From Bacteroidota bacterium (GTDB lineage Bacteria; Bacteroidota; Bacteroidia; Palsa-965), in the NCBI GenBank assembly GCA_006218065.1, contig VBWE01000032.1, forward strand, positions 20,397-84,396: 64,000 nucleotides of DNA. The letters run 5' to 3'. How positions within the stretch are numbered: position 1 is the first letter of the stretch; each line of letters starts with the position of its first letter. Of the stretch, positions 18,125-26,742 are shown in pieces. The notes under the pieces are model-generated. The model was not told where the DNA came from, did no database searches, and saw only the letters and a program-made list of their open reading frames with translations. Both the position numbers and the translations under genes were made by a program.

Positions 18125-18529
18125 TCAGAATTTCCTTTCGAAGTCGAAGATCTCCCGCTTCAGTTTGCGGAGGTCGTTATCGAAATGTCCCATCATCTCA
18201 GCGAGCTTATGATGTTCGCGGATGTATTTCGGATTCCCGATTCCTTCATCTTCCTGCATCAGTCCCCCGATATACACCTCGTGAGCGGCCACGGCCTGCG
18301 CCAGGTTTTCCAATTGCTGCCCGCTCATTTCTTTTACCTGTTCCAGCAACTTGTCCCGCCGTTTTTCCTCGTGTTCAGGCAAGCGGTGATGATGGAGCAG
18401 GTACCTGAAAAACGAAAGTTCCGTTTTCCAGAAATCGATACTGGTACCCCACGCACGCGCCTCGGCATGAAAAATATCGGGCGAAGGTTCCTGCAGAAGC
18501 GCGGAAAAGGGCGATGTTATGGGTTCCAT
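18125..18529 (-). CDS. Hypothetical coiled-coil protein (134 aa)
   Basis: Not recognised. The protein is nearly all helical and charged, with no signal peptide: a region at 30-60 rich in Trp/Phe/His (WKTELSFFRYLLHHHRLP) followed by heptad-like stretches to the end (EKRRDKLLEQVKEM ... LRKLKREIFDFERKF). It starts 21 nt after the Hsp20 gene on the same strand and shares its transcript up to the terminator at 18081-18118, so it may be a stress-induced companion of Hsp20. Function is not inferable from sequence. Confidence 0.65.
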   Translation of the reverse strand: MEPITSPFSALLQEPSPDIFHAEARAWGTSIDFWKTELSFFRYLLHHHRLPEHEEKRRDKLLEQVKEMSGQQLENLAQAVAAHEVYIGGLMQEDEGIGNPKYIREHHKLAEMMGHFDNDLRKLKREIFDFERKF

Positions 18530-18550
18530 AAAAACTGTTTTTTTTAGTAA

Positions 18551-18985
18551 TCAGCCAACTGCTATTTCTTTGTTTTTCGGCGTGGACGGTACTTTTTTCA
18601 GGATCGTCAGTTTCAGCACGCCGTCGTGATACCTGGCCGAAATTTCGTCCGGGTTGATATTATCCGGCATGGAAAAAGAGCGGCTGAATGAATTGTAGCT
18701 GAACTCCCGGCGTGTGTAGTTCTTTTCCTTTTCTTCTTTTTCTTCTTTCTTTTCCGCGGAGATGTGCAGGACATCGTTTTTGATGTACACCTTGAAGTCC
18801 TCTTTTTTCAGACCCGGTGCAGCCAGTTCTACCTGGAAATCTTTTTCGTTCTCGCATACGTTCACGGCAGGCAAACGCGAACCGGCGAAGAAATCGTCAT
18901 TGAAGAATTTTTCACCGTCGAAAAAATCCGAAAGGAGCGTCCGGAATGCCGGTGTGTTCCCGTTGTTTGTTTTGATGAGTGTCAT
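18551..18985 (-). CDS. Small heat-shock protein, Hsp20/alpha-crystallin family
   Basis: 144 aa. The alpha-crystallin domain spans about residues 38-130: PAVNVCENEKDFQVELAAPGL, then KNDVLHISAEKKEE and the conserved GVLKLTILKK near the end. The short C-terminal tail lacks a clear IxI motif (PSTPKNKEIAVG). It is an ATP-independent holdase that binds unfolding proteins in the cytoplasm. First gene of a pair with the coiled-coil protein. An exact -7 box lies 37 nt upstream; no CIRCE-like inverted repeat was seen. Confidence 0.93.
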   Translation of the reverse strand: MTLIKTNNGNTPAFRTLLSDFFDGEKFFNDDFFAGSRLPAVNVCENEKDFQVELAAPGLKKEDFKVYIKNDVLHISAEKKEEKEEKEKNYTRREFSYNSFSRSFSMPDNINPDEISARYHDGVLKLTILKKVPSTPKNKEIAVG

Positions 18986-19022
18986 GTTGTATAGGTTTTA
19001 GTGAAACGTTTTTTTACTGAAC

Positions 19023-19030
19023 CAAAACTA
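19023..19030 (-). promoter_or_regulatory. -7 box of the hsp20 gene
   Basis: TAGTTTTG on the minus strand, exact TAnnTTTG, giving a leader of roughly 30 nt. Confidence 0.55.
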
Positions 19031-19139
19031 TATCGAACCTTCCGCCTTGCGAATGATAACGGTCAAAGAAAACGATGATATTGATCAGTTGCCCGTCAGC
19101 GTTTAAACGAATTATCCGTAAAATTGCAGAACACCGGGT

Positions 19140-19835
19140 ATGAAGAAAATCACCATTGCGATCGACGGGTATTCCTCCTGCGGCAAAAGCACCATCGCCA
19201 AAGCCCTGGCTGCAAAGCTTGGCTATTCATACGTCGATTCCGGGGCCATGTACCGCAGCATTACCCTGTTCTGCATCCGCCGCGGCATCATTAAAGACGG
19301 TCGTTTCGATCATTCGGATGTGATCCGCGAACTGGATAATATCAACCTGACTTTTGTTTACAATCCCGCAGCCAAAGCGTCGGATACGTACCTGAACGGC
19401 GAAAACGTGGAGCGGGAAATACGGACACTCGACGTTTCCAGCCACGTCAGCCATATCAGCCTGATCCGCGAAGTGCGGCAGAAACTGGTCGCAATCCAGC
19501 GCGAAATGGGAAAAAATAAAGGCGTGGTGATGGACGGCCGCGATATCGGCACGAATGTTTTCCCGGATGCCGAACTGAAAATTTTTGTCACAGCCGATAC
19601 CGATGTCCGGACACAGCGCCGCGTGGATGAACTGCGTGCCAAAGGACATAAAGTTTCCGTGGAAGAAGTGAAGAAAAACCTGCTGCACCGCGACTACGAA
19701 GATTCCCACCGTAAAGAAAATCCGCTGGTACAGGCGCCCGATGCCATCGTTCTGGACAACACCGACCTGACCCGCGAAGAACAGCTGGATTTCGTTTTCA
19801 GTCGTGTGATGGAACTGAAACTGGAACAGGACTGA
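19140..19835 (+). CDS. cmk: Cytidylate kinase
   Basis: 231 aa. P-loop GYSSCGKST at residues 9-17, followed by YVDSGAMYRS (NMP-binding), GRDIGTNVFPDAELKIFVTAD and RRVDELRAKGH...HRDYEDSHR (lid), ending in D-x-LDNTDLT. It phosphorylates CMP and dCMP with ATP in the cytoplasm. Full length for the bacterial family. Transcribed divergently from hsp20. The region downstream holds a word hairpin and then a terminator shared with the converging zinc-ribbon gene. Confidence 0.96.
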   Translation: MKKITIAIDGYSSCGKSTIAKALAAKLGYSYVDSGAMYRSITLFCIRRGIIKDGRFDHSDVIRELDNINLTFVYNPAAKASDTYLNGENVEREIRTLDVSSHVSHISLIREVRQKLVAIQREMGKNKGVVMDGRDIGTNVFPDAELKIFVTADTDVRTQRRVDELRAKGHKVSVEEVKKNLLHRDYEDSHRKENPLVQAPDAIVLDNTDLTREEQLDFVFSRVMELKLEQD

Positions 19836-19860
19836 CTAGAGTTTATTTCCCTGCGTACAA

Positions 19861-19961
19861 AACGCTCAACGCCAAACGCTCATTTATCAAGTGCCATCGG
19901 ATTTAGCCTGATGCGGCCGGCCCGTTGATAATTGGGCGTTGAGCGTTTGACATTGAGCGTT
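19861..19961. repeat. Iterated-word hairpin, aacgctcaacgcc family
   Basis: Left arm 19861-19882 and right arm 19934-19961 are built of aacgctcaacgcc/aaacgctca words and pair imperfectly around a 51-nt GC-rich loop. Downstream of cmk. Confidence 0.75.
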
Positions 19962-19984
19962 ATTTTACCGTTCGGATAAGATCA

Positions 19985-20022
19985 AAAAAATCCCCTCCCG
20001 TTTTCACGAAAGAGGATTTTTT
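19985..20022. terminator. Terminator between cmk and the zinc-ribbon gene
   Basis: Stem aaaaaatcc (19985-19993) with ggatttttt (20014-20022), 20-nt loop that can pair further in part; A and T tracts on both sides allow use in either direction. Confidence 0.6.
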
Positions 20023-20040
20023 ATTGGAAGTGCTTTTTGC

Positions 20041-21483
20041 TTATTCGTACTGGGGCGTATCCTCGTGCGAAGCAAGACCCAGGTTCAGGTTGATCTTCCG
20101 CAGGAAGTCGCCGAACGCGGAGTAGGTCATTTTCTCGTAAGCATCGCTGATCGAGTTGATGTCGCTGATCTCGTCGGCCGGTTCTGCTGAGTCTTTGAAA
20201 CCGAAGTTCTGCGTGCTTCCCGGGATCGACATGTCGAATTTGAAATCGATGCCGATGCCGAGGATATGACCGTCGAATGTTTTCTTGATGCTGTATTCCG
20301 CCTGGCTTGTTTTCTGGTAAAGCGAAGGAACCTGTACGCCGTCCATATCGCCTACTTTATTCGCGATGGAATAATCCATCACGATGACGATCGGGTTGCC
20401 TTTGGCCTGTGAATCGGGATCCATGCGTTTTACATAGATGATCGTATCGTTAAACAGGTCGGCGAAACTTTTTTCCACCGCAGCGGCCACTTCCAGTTCC
20501 ATCGTTTCCACGTTGCCCGAAGTGAAATAGCTCTTCAGGGAAGGCGGCGGTTCGTCGGTGGGACGGGGAATATTACCGGAAATGTCGCGGTCGCTTTCCG
20601 GCAGCGAATTGTAATTGTCAACCAGTCCGTCCAGCACGTCGCGCGATTCTTTCGGGAAATCCTTCCAGTCGCGCAGGTCGAGCGTTTTCTTGAAGCTGAT
20701 GTAAATGGTCGACTGCACATTTTCTTTGATATACTTCAGCACGGTGCGGAAGAACTCCACTCCTTTCGGGTTCGACTGGGCGTATTTGGCTACGTTTTCC
20801 TCGTAATGCGCAATAACGCCGTCCCACAACTCTTCGCGCAGCTTTTTCATTTCGGCGGCATGCGCACTGCCCGGGTAGTTTTCGAGGAATGCCGTTACCT
20901 TGGGAATATTGCGTGTTTTGGAAGCTACTTTATAGTCGCATTCTTCCATCGCTTTTTTCACCTCGGCGGCATGCTTGCCGTTGGGGAATTCCTTCAGGTA
21001 ATAATCCTGGTAAGCTTTGCAGTAGCAGGGCGCGCAGGCTTCTTCCATCGAAGATGCTTTGGCTTTCTTGAAAGAAAGATCGTCTTTGTGCGATTTCACT
21101 TCTTCCACCCAGATACCGCTCGGGTACTTGTAGAGATAGGCGTCGCAATCGTAAATACCCCAGGTTTCTTCGTTGCCCACGGCATTTTTATATGAAAAAT
21201 ACTGGCGACCGATAGTGGCATAAATCACGATCAGCCCCACGATAGCGCCAAGCGAAATAAGCAGGATCTTCCGGCTCTTTTTCCGGCGTGCAGCGATGTT
21301 CGGATCGATGTACGTGGAGTTCGAAAAAGGATTCTGCGTTTGTGCGCGGGTGAAGTTGACCACCTGGCCATTGTTGATCTCGAGCATGGCCCGGCAACTG
21401 GGGCATTGCGCACGCAATTGCATATTGGCCGGAACCTGGATCTGAGAGGCACAGCTCGGACATTGGGTGAAAATGTTACTCAT
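20041..21483 (-). CDS. Zinc-ribbon and single-TM protein of unknown function
   Basis: 480 aa. The N-terminus has two CPxC knuckles, CPSCASQIQ and CPSCRAMLE (residues about 8-31), forming a rubredoxin-like zinc ribbon. A single membrane helix follows at about 73-92 (ILLISLGAIVGLIVIYATI), so the ribbon is cytoplasmic and about 385 residues are outside. The outer part contains three short repeats with YLKEFPNGKHAAEVKK / LENYPGSAHAAEMKK pattern, typical of outer-membrane-assembly TPR-like repeats, then a beta-rich C-terminal part. A near-consensus promoter (TTG, 19 nt, TACCTTGC) lies upstream. Role unknown; it could sense or scaffold at the inner membrane. Confidence 0.7.
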   Translation of the reverse strand: MSNIFTQCPSCASQIQVPANMQLRAQCPSCRAMLEINNGQVVNFTRAQTQNPFSNSTYIDPNIAARRKKSRKILLISLGAIVGLIVIYATIGRQYFSYKNAVGNEETWGIYDCDAYLYKYPSGIWVEEVKSHKDDLSFKKAKASSMEEACAPCYCKAYQDYYLKEFPNGKHAAEVKKAMEECDYKVASKTRNIPKVTAFLENYPGSAHAAEMKKLREELWDGVIAHYEENVAKYAQSNPKGVEFFRTVLKYIKENVQSTIYISFKKTLDLRDWKDFPKESRDVLDGLVDNYNSLPESDRDISGNIPRPTDEPPPSLKSYFTSGNVETMELEVAAAVEKSFADLFNDTIIYVKRMDPDSQAKGNPIVIVMDYSIANKVGDMDGVQVPSLYQKTSQAEYSIKKTFDGHILGIGIDFKFDMSIPGSTQNFGFKDSAEPADEISDINSISDAYEKMTYSAFGDFLRKINLNLGLASHEDTPQYE

Positions 21484-21546
21484 ATCTGTGGGTGTTGGTT
21501 GATGGTTGCCCCGGTCAAGCGATCAGGACTTTTTCTGGTTCAGCCC

Positions 21547-21576
21547 GCAAGGTACAAAAAGGGGCCAAAGTGGCAA
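21547..21576 (-). promoter_or_regulatory. Possible promoter of the zinc-ribbon gene
   Basis: On the minus strand TTG (21576-21574), 19-nt spacer, TACCTTGC (21554-21547), one base short of TAnnTTTG. The leader would be about 60 nt. Confidence 0.4.
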
Positions 21577-21645
21577 TTGGTCGGGTTTAATAAGGAAAAT
21601 TGCGGCTGATCCGGGCAATACGCCCTGTTTATGAGTTTTAGGAAC

Positions 21646-22008
21646 TTAGGTTTTTTGCAGCAGTTCTATCCTGTTGCCGAACGGATCAAAAAATGAAAAA
21701 CGGACTTGCCCGGGAACCTGTACTTCTTCTTTGATTTTCACCCCGTGTTTTTCCAGGAGCGCCCGTGCAGCCCGTATGTCCGTTACTTCAAATGCCGGGT
21801 GCCGTTTTGATTTATTTACTTCATTCTCCGTCCCGATATGCAGCTGGATATCCGCTACCCGGTACCAGAGCCCGCCGTTGGGAACCAGCGCTTCGGGTTT
21901 GGGAATTTCCGTCAGCCCGATGACATGGGTATAAAAATGCCGCGCTTCGTTTTCTTTTCCTGTCGGAATGCAGAGCTGGATATGGTCGAGCCGTTTAAAA
22001 TGTATCAT
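21646..22008 (-). CDS. VOC/glyoxalase-fold protein
   Basis: 120 aa. Two beta-alpha-beta-beta-beta modules: KRLDHIQLCIP (metal-ligand His in module 1), then the GLTEIPKP ... LWYRVADIQLHIGTEN segment, HPAFEVTDIRAARALLEKHGV in module 2 and FFDPFGNRIELLQ at the end with the final Glu ligand. This is a typical single-domain vicinal-oxygen-chelate protein; the substrate could be any of many (dioxygenase, lyase or resistance type). It lies 41 nt downstream of the methyltransferase gene and is probably the last gene of the ispH unit. Confidence 0.88.
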   Translation of the reverse strand: MIHFKRLDHIQLCIPTGKENEARHFYTHVIGLTEIPKPEALVPNGGLWYRVADIQLHIGTENEVNKSKRHPAFEVTDIRAARALLEKHGVKIKEEVQVPGQVRFSFFDPFGNRIELLQKT

Positions 22009-22049
22009 GATTTCGTGCCGGGTTTTGCAAAACAGAAGTTATACTTCAT

Positions 22050-22688
22050 TTATTTTTTCTTCGTGATAAAAACCAGGTGCGTGGAAGAAACTTCACCTGC
22101 TTTCGGATAATTTTTGCGTGTCAGCCCGGCGGATTCAAAACCGTTTTTCATCAATGCTTCCTGCAGGTAATTTTCCTCGTGATAATACACGTAAGCCTTG
22201 TCCTGCCCGTCGCTGCTCGTTTCATAGCCGGATTTGTGATAATCATCTTCGATCACGCTGAAATAAAAAATCCCGCCGCTATTCAGCAGGGAAGCGCAAT
22301 CGCCGATCAGTTTCGCACATTCTTCTTTGGATAAATAAGGCATGCAGAAACCGCACATAATACCGTCAAACCCCGCCGCAGCCAGCCCGTCGATTTCCCT
22401 GCAATCCATCACGGTAAAACCAGCTTCGGGATTATTTTCCTTCGCCAGTTTCACCATATTCGGCGCCATGTCGATCGCTTCGATTTTAAAATCCGGCCTT
22501 TGTGACAGCAGGTAACGCGTGATATTTCCCGGGCCGCAACCGATTTCGAAAATCCGTGGATCGGTTTTCCGGATCAACCGGCAAAAAAGATCGTACGTAT
22601 CATTATACAAATCCAAATCCATGAATTTGTCCTGGTAAATGGAAGCGACTTTGTTCCAGGTATCGAATGTGATTTTGCGGCGGTCCAT
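22050..22688 (-). CDS. Class I SAM-dependent methyltransferase
   Basis: 212 aa. Rossmann-type methyltransferase motifs: motif I IFEIGCGPGNITRYLL (residues about 45-60), motif II IEAIDMAPNMVKLAKEN, a DCREID acidic patch, then GIMCGFCMPYLS (motif IV) and FYFSVIEDD. Cytoplasmic; the substrate is not deducible. It starts 10 nt after the end of the ispH frame, so the two are co-transcribed. The acceptor may be a small molecule. Confidence 0.88.
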   Translation of the reverse strand: MDRRKITFDTWNKVASIYQDKFMDLDLYNDTYDLFCRLIRKTDPRIFEIGCGPGNITRYLLSQRPDFKIEAIDMAPNMVKLAKENNPEAGFTVMDCREIDGLAAAGFDGIMCGFCMPYLSKEECAKLIGDCASLLNSGGIFYFSVIEDDYHKSGYETSSDGQDKAYVYYHEENYLQEALMKNGFESAGLTRKNYPKAGEVSSTHLVFITKKK

Positions 22689-22698
22689 GTTTTGTTCG

Positions 22699-23937
22699 TC
22701 AGTAAATTCCGGATTTACAACTGCCCCGCCAGCAATTCCAGCGCATCCTCCGGCTTCCGCACATCATCAAAATACCCCAGCACACGCTGCAGCACGGCAT
22801 CCACAATACTGTCCGGGCAGGAAGCCCCGCTGCGATTTTCAGCGGACGTTTACCCGGCAGCCAGTTTGCCGTTTCTTTCGCAGCATGCGTATGCAGGTCG
22901 AAATGCCGGATCGTTTCCGCGGAAAGCAGTTCCGTTTCGTCTTTGATAAAATACGTCGGGAATTTCTGCTCGCAGAGTTCAACTAAGTGCGAAGTGTTCG
23001 AACTGTTGTATCCGCCAACCACCAGCGCGAGGTCGGCCCCGGTTTCGAGCAGGCCGTAGGTAGCGTCCTGGTTCTCGTTCGTGGCGTAACATAAGGTATC
23101 GCGCGTATCGGCGAAATGATTTTTCAGTTCCGCTTCGCCGTATTTTTCCAGCATCACCTGCCGGAAATAATCGGCGATGGCCTGCGTATCGGAAGCGAGC
23201 ATCGTGGTCTGGTTGATCACGCCCACGCGTGTAAAATCTTTTTCCGGCGAAAATCCCGCGCTGATCCGCTTCCCGAATTTTTCAAGAAAAACGGCTTCCG
23301 TGATTTTGCCGAGTATAAAATCGCCCACGGATTTTGCTTCGTCCATATCATTCACCACCAGGGCGGGTGCCTGGGCGGCGCTGCGCGAGAAAGTGGCGCG
23401 GGTTTCTTCGTGTTCCGGCTTGCCGTGGATGATGATCGTGTGCTGATCATCACCAAGTTTTCCGGCACGGTTCCATACACGCTCCACGAAAGGGCAGGTG
23501 GTGTTGTATTTCAGCGGATCGATGCCCAGGCTGCGGAGTTTTTCTTCAATCGCGATCGTGGTTCCGAACGCGGGAATGATCACGATATCGTCCGGCGTGA
23601 GATTTTCGAAAGGAACGAGCATGTTTCCCGCGGTGTCCATCAGGAACTGCACGCCGCGGCTGGTCAGGTCGTTGTTCACCGCCGGGTTGTGGATCATCTG
23701 GCTGAGCAGGAAAATACGTTTGCCGGGATTTTCTTCCACGGCTTTAAATGAAATCTCGATCGCGTTTTCCACGCCGTAGCAAAAACCGAAATGCCGCGCA
23801 ATAAAAATCTGCACCGGTCCGAAGTCCAGCGCCGAAGGGCGCATATCCTTTTTCCGCGGGTCTTTTTCCCTGCGCAACTGTTTCAGTTTCGAAATAACCG
23901 GGCTGCGATAAAATTCAGGAATGGTGAAGGATTTCAT
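22699..23937 (-). CDS. ispH: 4-hydroxy-3-methylbut-2-enyl diphosphate reductase with C-terminal frameshift
   Basis: The enzyme uses a [4Fe-4S] cluster for the last step of the MEP isoprenoid pathway. The three cluster cysteines are seen in GFCYGVENA, TTCPFVERV and DTLCYATNENQ; YNSSNTSHL, which contacts substrate, is intact. After RPLKIAAG the frame goes wrong: the plus-one frame on the same strand continues as ASCPDSIVDAVLQ ... ALELLAGQL and stops at 22715, exactly the conserved family C-terminus. A single missing base in the C-run at 22825-22828 (plus strand) explains it. As read, the last roughly 40 residues, including the Ser of the GAS motif, are replaced. The ATG at 23937 has a -7 box seven bases upstream. 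Either a real mutation or a homopolymer sequencing error. Confidence 0.92.
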   Translation of the reverse strand: MKSFTIPEFYRSPVISKLKQLRREKDPRKKDMRPSALDFGPVQIFIARHFGFCYGVENAIEISFKAVEENPGKRIFLLSQMIHNPAVNNDLTSRGVQFLMDTAGNMLVPFENLTPDDIVIIPAFGTTIAIEEKLRSLGIDPLKYNTTCPFVERVWNRAGKLGDDQHTIIIHGKPEHEETRATFSRSAAQAPALVVNDMDEAKSVGDFILGKITEAVFLEKFGKRISAGFSPEKDFTRVGVINQTTMLASDTQAIADYFRQVMLEKYGEAELKNHFADTRDTLCYATNENQDATYGLLETGADLALVVGGYNSSNTSHLVELCEQKFPTYFIKDETELLSAETIRHFDLHTHAAKETANWLPGKRPLKIAAGLPARTVLWMPCCSVCWGILMMCGSRRMRWNCWRGSCKSGIY

Positions 23938-23944
23938 GCTTACG

Positions 23945-23952
23945 CAAAGTTA
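23945..23952 (-). promoter_or_regulatory. -7 box of the ispH unit
   Basis: TAACTTTG on the minus strand, exact TAnnTTTG, seven bases before the ATG. It abuts the perfect palindrome that starts at 23955. Confidence 0.6.
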
Positions 23953-23954
23953 CG

Positions 23955-24053
23955 ATAATGCCGATTGCCGATTTGGGATTGGCGATTTTATCGGGTTGTA
24001 CGGCTGGCTGATAAGCATACAATCGCCAATCCCAAATCGGCAATCGGCATTAT
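23955..24053. repeat. Perfect 33-bp-arm hairpin, ATCG-word family
   Basis: Arms 23955-23987 and 24021-24053 are exact reverse complements over 33 bases, with a 33-nt loop. The arms are composed of taatgccgattgccgattt-type words. It lies between the gap terminator and the ispH promoter. Confidence 0.9.
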
Positions 24054-24059
24054 AAATAT

Positions 24060-24089
24060 GAACGCCCCAACCGGGGGATCAGGGCGTTC
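24060..24089 (-). terminator. Terminator of gap
   Basis: Stem gaacgccc (24060-24067) with gggcgttc (24082-24089), 14-nt loop, followed on the minus strand by an AT-rich stretch (atatttata). It lies 55 nt after the gap stop codon. Confidence 0.6.
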
Positions 24090-24144
24090 GGATTTAGCGC
24101 AACGGACTATCAGGGGTCCTGCTTCGCCAATCGATGAATACGAA

Positions 24145-25626
24145 TTAATAATACACAGCGCGGCGGACTTCGGCCAGTTGTTTGGAGAAACGAATCACCT
24201 GGCGGGTGTAGCCGTACTCGTTATCATACCATACATACAGCACGATGTTTTTCTTGTCGGCCGATACGATCGTGGCCGGGCTGTCGAATACCGACGAGCA
24301 GGGATTGCCGATCACGTCGCTCGACACCAGTTCGTTCGAGAAGGAATACTGGATCTGCTCTACCAGGTCGCCTTTCAGCGCGTAGGCTTTGATGATCGCG
24401 TTTACCTCGTCCTTGCTCGCTTCTTTTTTCACCTCGATGTTCAGGATAGCCAGCGATACATTGGGCGTGGGCACACGAACGGAATTGGCGGTGAACTTGC
24501 CGGAAAGCTGCGGAAGCACTTTTTTCAGCGCGCTTTCCGCACCGGTTTCGGTAATCACCATATTCATGGCAGCCGAGCGTCCGCGGCGGTATTTCTTGTG
24601 ATAATTGTCGAGCAGGTTCTGGTCGTTCGTGTACGAGTGCACGGTTTCGATATGGCCTTTCACCACGCCCAGTTCCTTTTCCACTACGTACAGAATCGGC
24701 ATGATGGCGTTGGTGGTGCACGAAGCCGCCGAAAAAACAGTTTCGCCTTTCACGTCGGTGCCTTCGTGGTTCACGCCGTACACGATATTCGGAATGTCGC
24801 CTTTACCCGGGGCGGTGAGCAGTACTTTACTCACGCCTTTCGATTTCAGGTGGCGGCCCAGTCCTTCGCGGTCGCGGAAAACGCCGGTATTGTCGATCAC
24901 CAGCGCGTCGTGGATGCCGTATTTCGTATAATTCACGTCTTCCGGGTTGTTCGCCGAAATCATGTGAACCGTATGCCCGTTGATGATCAGGGCGTTGTTG
25001 TCAATATCTTCGAGGATCGTTCCGGGGAAAGGTCCGTGAACGGAATCGTTCCGGAGCAGGTCGGCGCGTTTTACAATTTCTTCCTTCGAACCGCCGCGGG
25101 TAACGATGGCGCGCAGCCGCAACTGTTCCCCTTTGCCGGCCTGTGCGATCAGCTCGCGCGCAGCCAGGCGGCCGATACGGCCGAAACCGTAAAGGACTAC
25201 GTCTTTCGGCGTCAGGCGTCCTTTGTCCTTGCCGATAAAGTCCTTCATCTTATCGGTAACGAACTGCGTAACGTTTTTGTAATTGCCATGCTCTTCGGTC
25301 CACTCCGCGCAAAGACGGCCGATATCGATCCGCGAAGGAATCAGGTCAAGTTTGGACAGCTCGCCGGCCAGCAGGGTCGTGTCATTCACGCTGATCGGGC
25401 GTTTCACGATATCCTTGGCATACTGGTGCAGGTTCATGATTTCGCTCGCGCTGCGGTCGATCAGCTGGTTGCGGAAAATGATCAGCTCAACGGATTTGTC
25501 GAACCAGAGCGTACCCACGTGCGCGATCAGCTCGATGGCTGCACGTTCATGGTTGATCCACTCGCTCAGTTCCGATTCGTAAGATTTGGCTTTGCCATTC
25601 ATTGGCTCCATGGTTTGTAGTGTCAT
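24145..25626 (-). CDS. gap: Glyceraldehyde-3-phosphate dehydrogenase, long Bacteroidota form
   Basis: 493 aa, about 150 residues longer at the N-terminus than standard GAPDH. The extension (YESELSEWINHERAAIELI ... LWFDKSVELIIFRNQLIDRS) is the helical domain known from long GAPDHs of this phylum. The NAD-binding motif LYGFGRIGRLAAREL begins near residue 145; the catalytic C303 sits in SAASCTTNAIMP (versus SNASCTTN in short forms); HSYTNDQNLLDN and RGRSAAMNMVITETGAESA complete the catalytic domain. It catalyses the triose-phosphate oxidation step of glycolysis. The start could also be Met6 or Met9. Single gene with its own terminator. Confidence 0.95.
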   Translation of the reverse strand: MTLQTMEPMNGKAKSYESELSEWINHERAAIELIAHVGTLWFDKSVELIIFRNQLIDRSASEIMNLHQYAKDIVKRPISVNDTTLLAGELSKLDLIPSRIDIGRLCAEWTEEHGNYKNVTQFVTDKMKDFIGKDKGRLTPKDVVLYGFGRIGRLAARELIAQAGKGEQLRLRAIVTRGGSKEEIVKRADLLRNDSVHGPFPGTILEDIDNNALIINGHTVHMISANNPEDVNYTKYGIHDALVIDNTGVFRDREGLGRHLKSKGVSKVLLTAPGKGDIPNIVYGVNHEGTDVKGETVFSAASCTTNAIMPILYVVEKELGVVKGHIETVHSYTNDQNLLDNYHKKYRRGRSAAMNMVITETGAESALKKVLPQLSGKFTANSVRVPTPNVSLAILNIEVKKEASKDEVNAIIKAYALKGDLVEQIQYSFSNELVSSDVIGNPCSSVFDSPATIVSADKKNIVLYVWYDNEYGYTRQVIRFSKQLAEVRRAVYY

Positions 25627-25688
25627 GGCTGGTGATCGTGTATATGGTTTGGTTGTGTTTGGTCTGAAAGCGATTGCCTGTAAAAGCA

Positions 25689-25748
25689 GACAACCGCAAA
25701 GGTCGGCGGATTTTTCCTTTCGGAGTCTTCCGGGGCTTTGCGGTTGTC
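25689..25748 (-). terminator. Hairpin downstream of rpoD
   Basis: Perfect 13-bp arms gacaaccgcaaag (25689-25701) and ctttgcggttgtc (25736-25748), 34-nt loop, followed on the minus strand by tgctttta. It lies 20 nt after the rpoD stop. Confidence 0.6.
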
Positions 25749-25768
25749 AACGTGTTTTTAACAGTTCA

Positions 25769-26632
25769 TCAGCCGAGATACGCTTTGAGCAGTTTGCTTC
25801 GTGAGCTGTGGCGCAGGCGGCGGATTGCCTTTTCCTTGATCTGGCGGACACGTTCGCGGGTGAGGTCGAATTTCGCCCCGATTTCCTCGAGTGTAAGTCC
25901 GTGCTGGCAGCCGATACCGAAGAACAGCTTGATCACATCGCGCTCCCGTTCGGTAAGCGTGGAAAGTGAGCGTTCGATCTCGCGCTGCAGCGATTCGTTC
26001 ATCAGCGTACGGTCGGCGCGGGGCGAATCGTGATTCACCAGTACGTCGAGCAGGCTGTTGTCCTCGCCGTTGAGCAGGGGAGCGTCCATGGAGACGTGGC
26101 GGCCGGAAACACGCATGGTGTCGGCAACTTTGTCCTCCGGAAGTTCGAGCATATGCGCCAGTTCGTTGGCGGTAGGCTCGCGCTCAAATTCCTGTTCCAG
26201 TTTGGAGTATGCTTTGTTGATTTTGTTCAGCGATCCTACCTGGTTGAGCGGAAGACGCACGATACGGCTCTGCTCGGCCAGAGCCTGCAGAATCGACTGG
26301 CGGATCCACCATACAGCGTAAGAAATGAATTTGAAACCGCGGGTTTCGTCAAAACGTTTCGCCGCCTTGATCAGGCCGAGATTGCCTTCGTTGATCAGGT
26401 CGGGAAGACTGAGTCCCTGGTTCTGGTACTGTTTGGCAACTGAAACGACGAAACGTAAATTGGCTTTCGTCAGTTTTTCGAGGGCTACCTGGTCTCCGTC
26501 CCGGATTTTTTTGGCGAGAACTACTTCTTCCTCAGCGGTAATGAGTTCTTCCCTACCGATCTCCTGTAAATACTTGTCAAGTGACGCACTTTCTCTGTTA
26601 GTGATCGACTTGGTGATTTTTAGCTGTCTCAT
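25769..26632 (-). CDS. rpoD: Primary sigma factor RpoD/SigA, short Bacteroidota type
   Basis: 287 aa starting [15 protein letters not shown]. It lacks region 1.1, as usual in this phylum. Region 1.2 begins with [15 protein letters not shown]; region 2 has [40 protein letters not shown] and the -10-recognition helix [11 protein letters not shown]; regions 3 and 4 follow, with [20 protein letters not shown] as the helix-turn-helix that reads the -33 element. It directs housekeeping transcription from TTG/TAnnTTTG promoters, which are abundant in this window. It has its own promoter and a leader of about 75 nt. Confidence 0.96.
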   Translation of the reverse strand: MRQLKITKSITNRESASLDKYLQEIGREELITAEEEVVLAKKIRDGDQVALEKLTKANLRFVVSVAKQYQNQGLSLPDLINEGNLGLIKAAKRFDETRGFKFISYAVWWIRQSILQALAEQSRIVRLPLNQVGSLNKINKAYSKLEQEFEREPTANELAHMLELPEDKVADTMRVSGRHVSMDAPLLNGEDNSLLDVLVNHDSPRADRTLMNESLQREIERSLSTLTERERDVIKLFFGIGCQHGLTLEEIGAKFDLTRERVRQIKEKAIRRLRHSSRSKLLKAYLG

Positions 26633-26711
26633 TATGCTTCCTCTTAAATTTTAGTCCTATTTAAAGAACGTTTAACCCCTCGTTAAGATTGCCTTATTTC
26701 AAAGACAGGTG

Positions 26712-26742
26712 CAAAATTAATCGTTTCACCCCTGAAAGGCAA
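26712..26742 (-). promoter_or_regulatory. Promoter of rpoD
   Basis: On the minus strand TTG (26742-26740), 20-nt spacer, TAATTTTG (26719-26712): both elements match the Bacteroidota consensus. Confidence 0.75.

Noticed and set aside
18986-19139. Heat-shock operator (CIRCE-like) before hsp20
   Set aside because: No 9-bp inverted repeat with 9-bp spacer was found; only a -7 box is seen.
23965-25620. 551-codon plus-strand frame opposite gap
   Set aside because: Antisense to an unmistakable GAPDH, starts within a hairpin repeat and encodes no recognisable domain.
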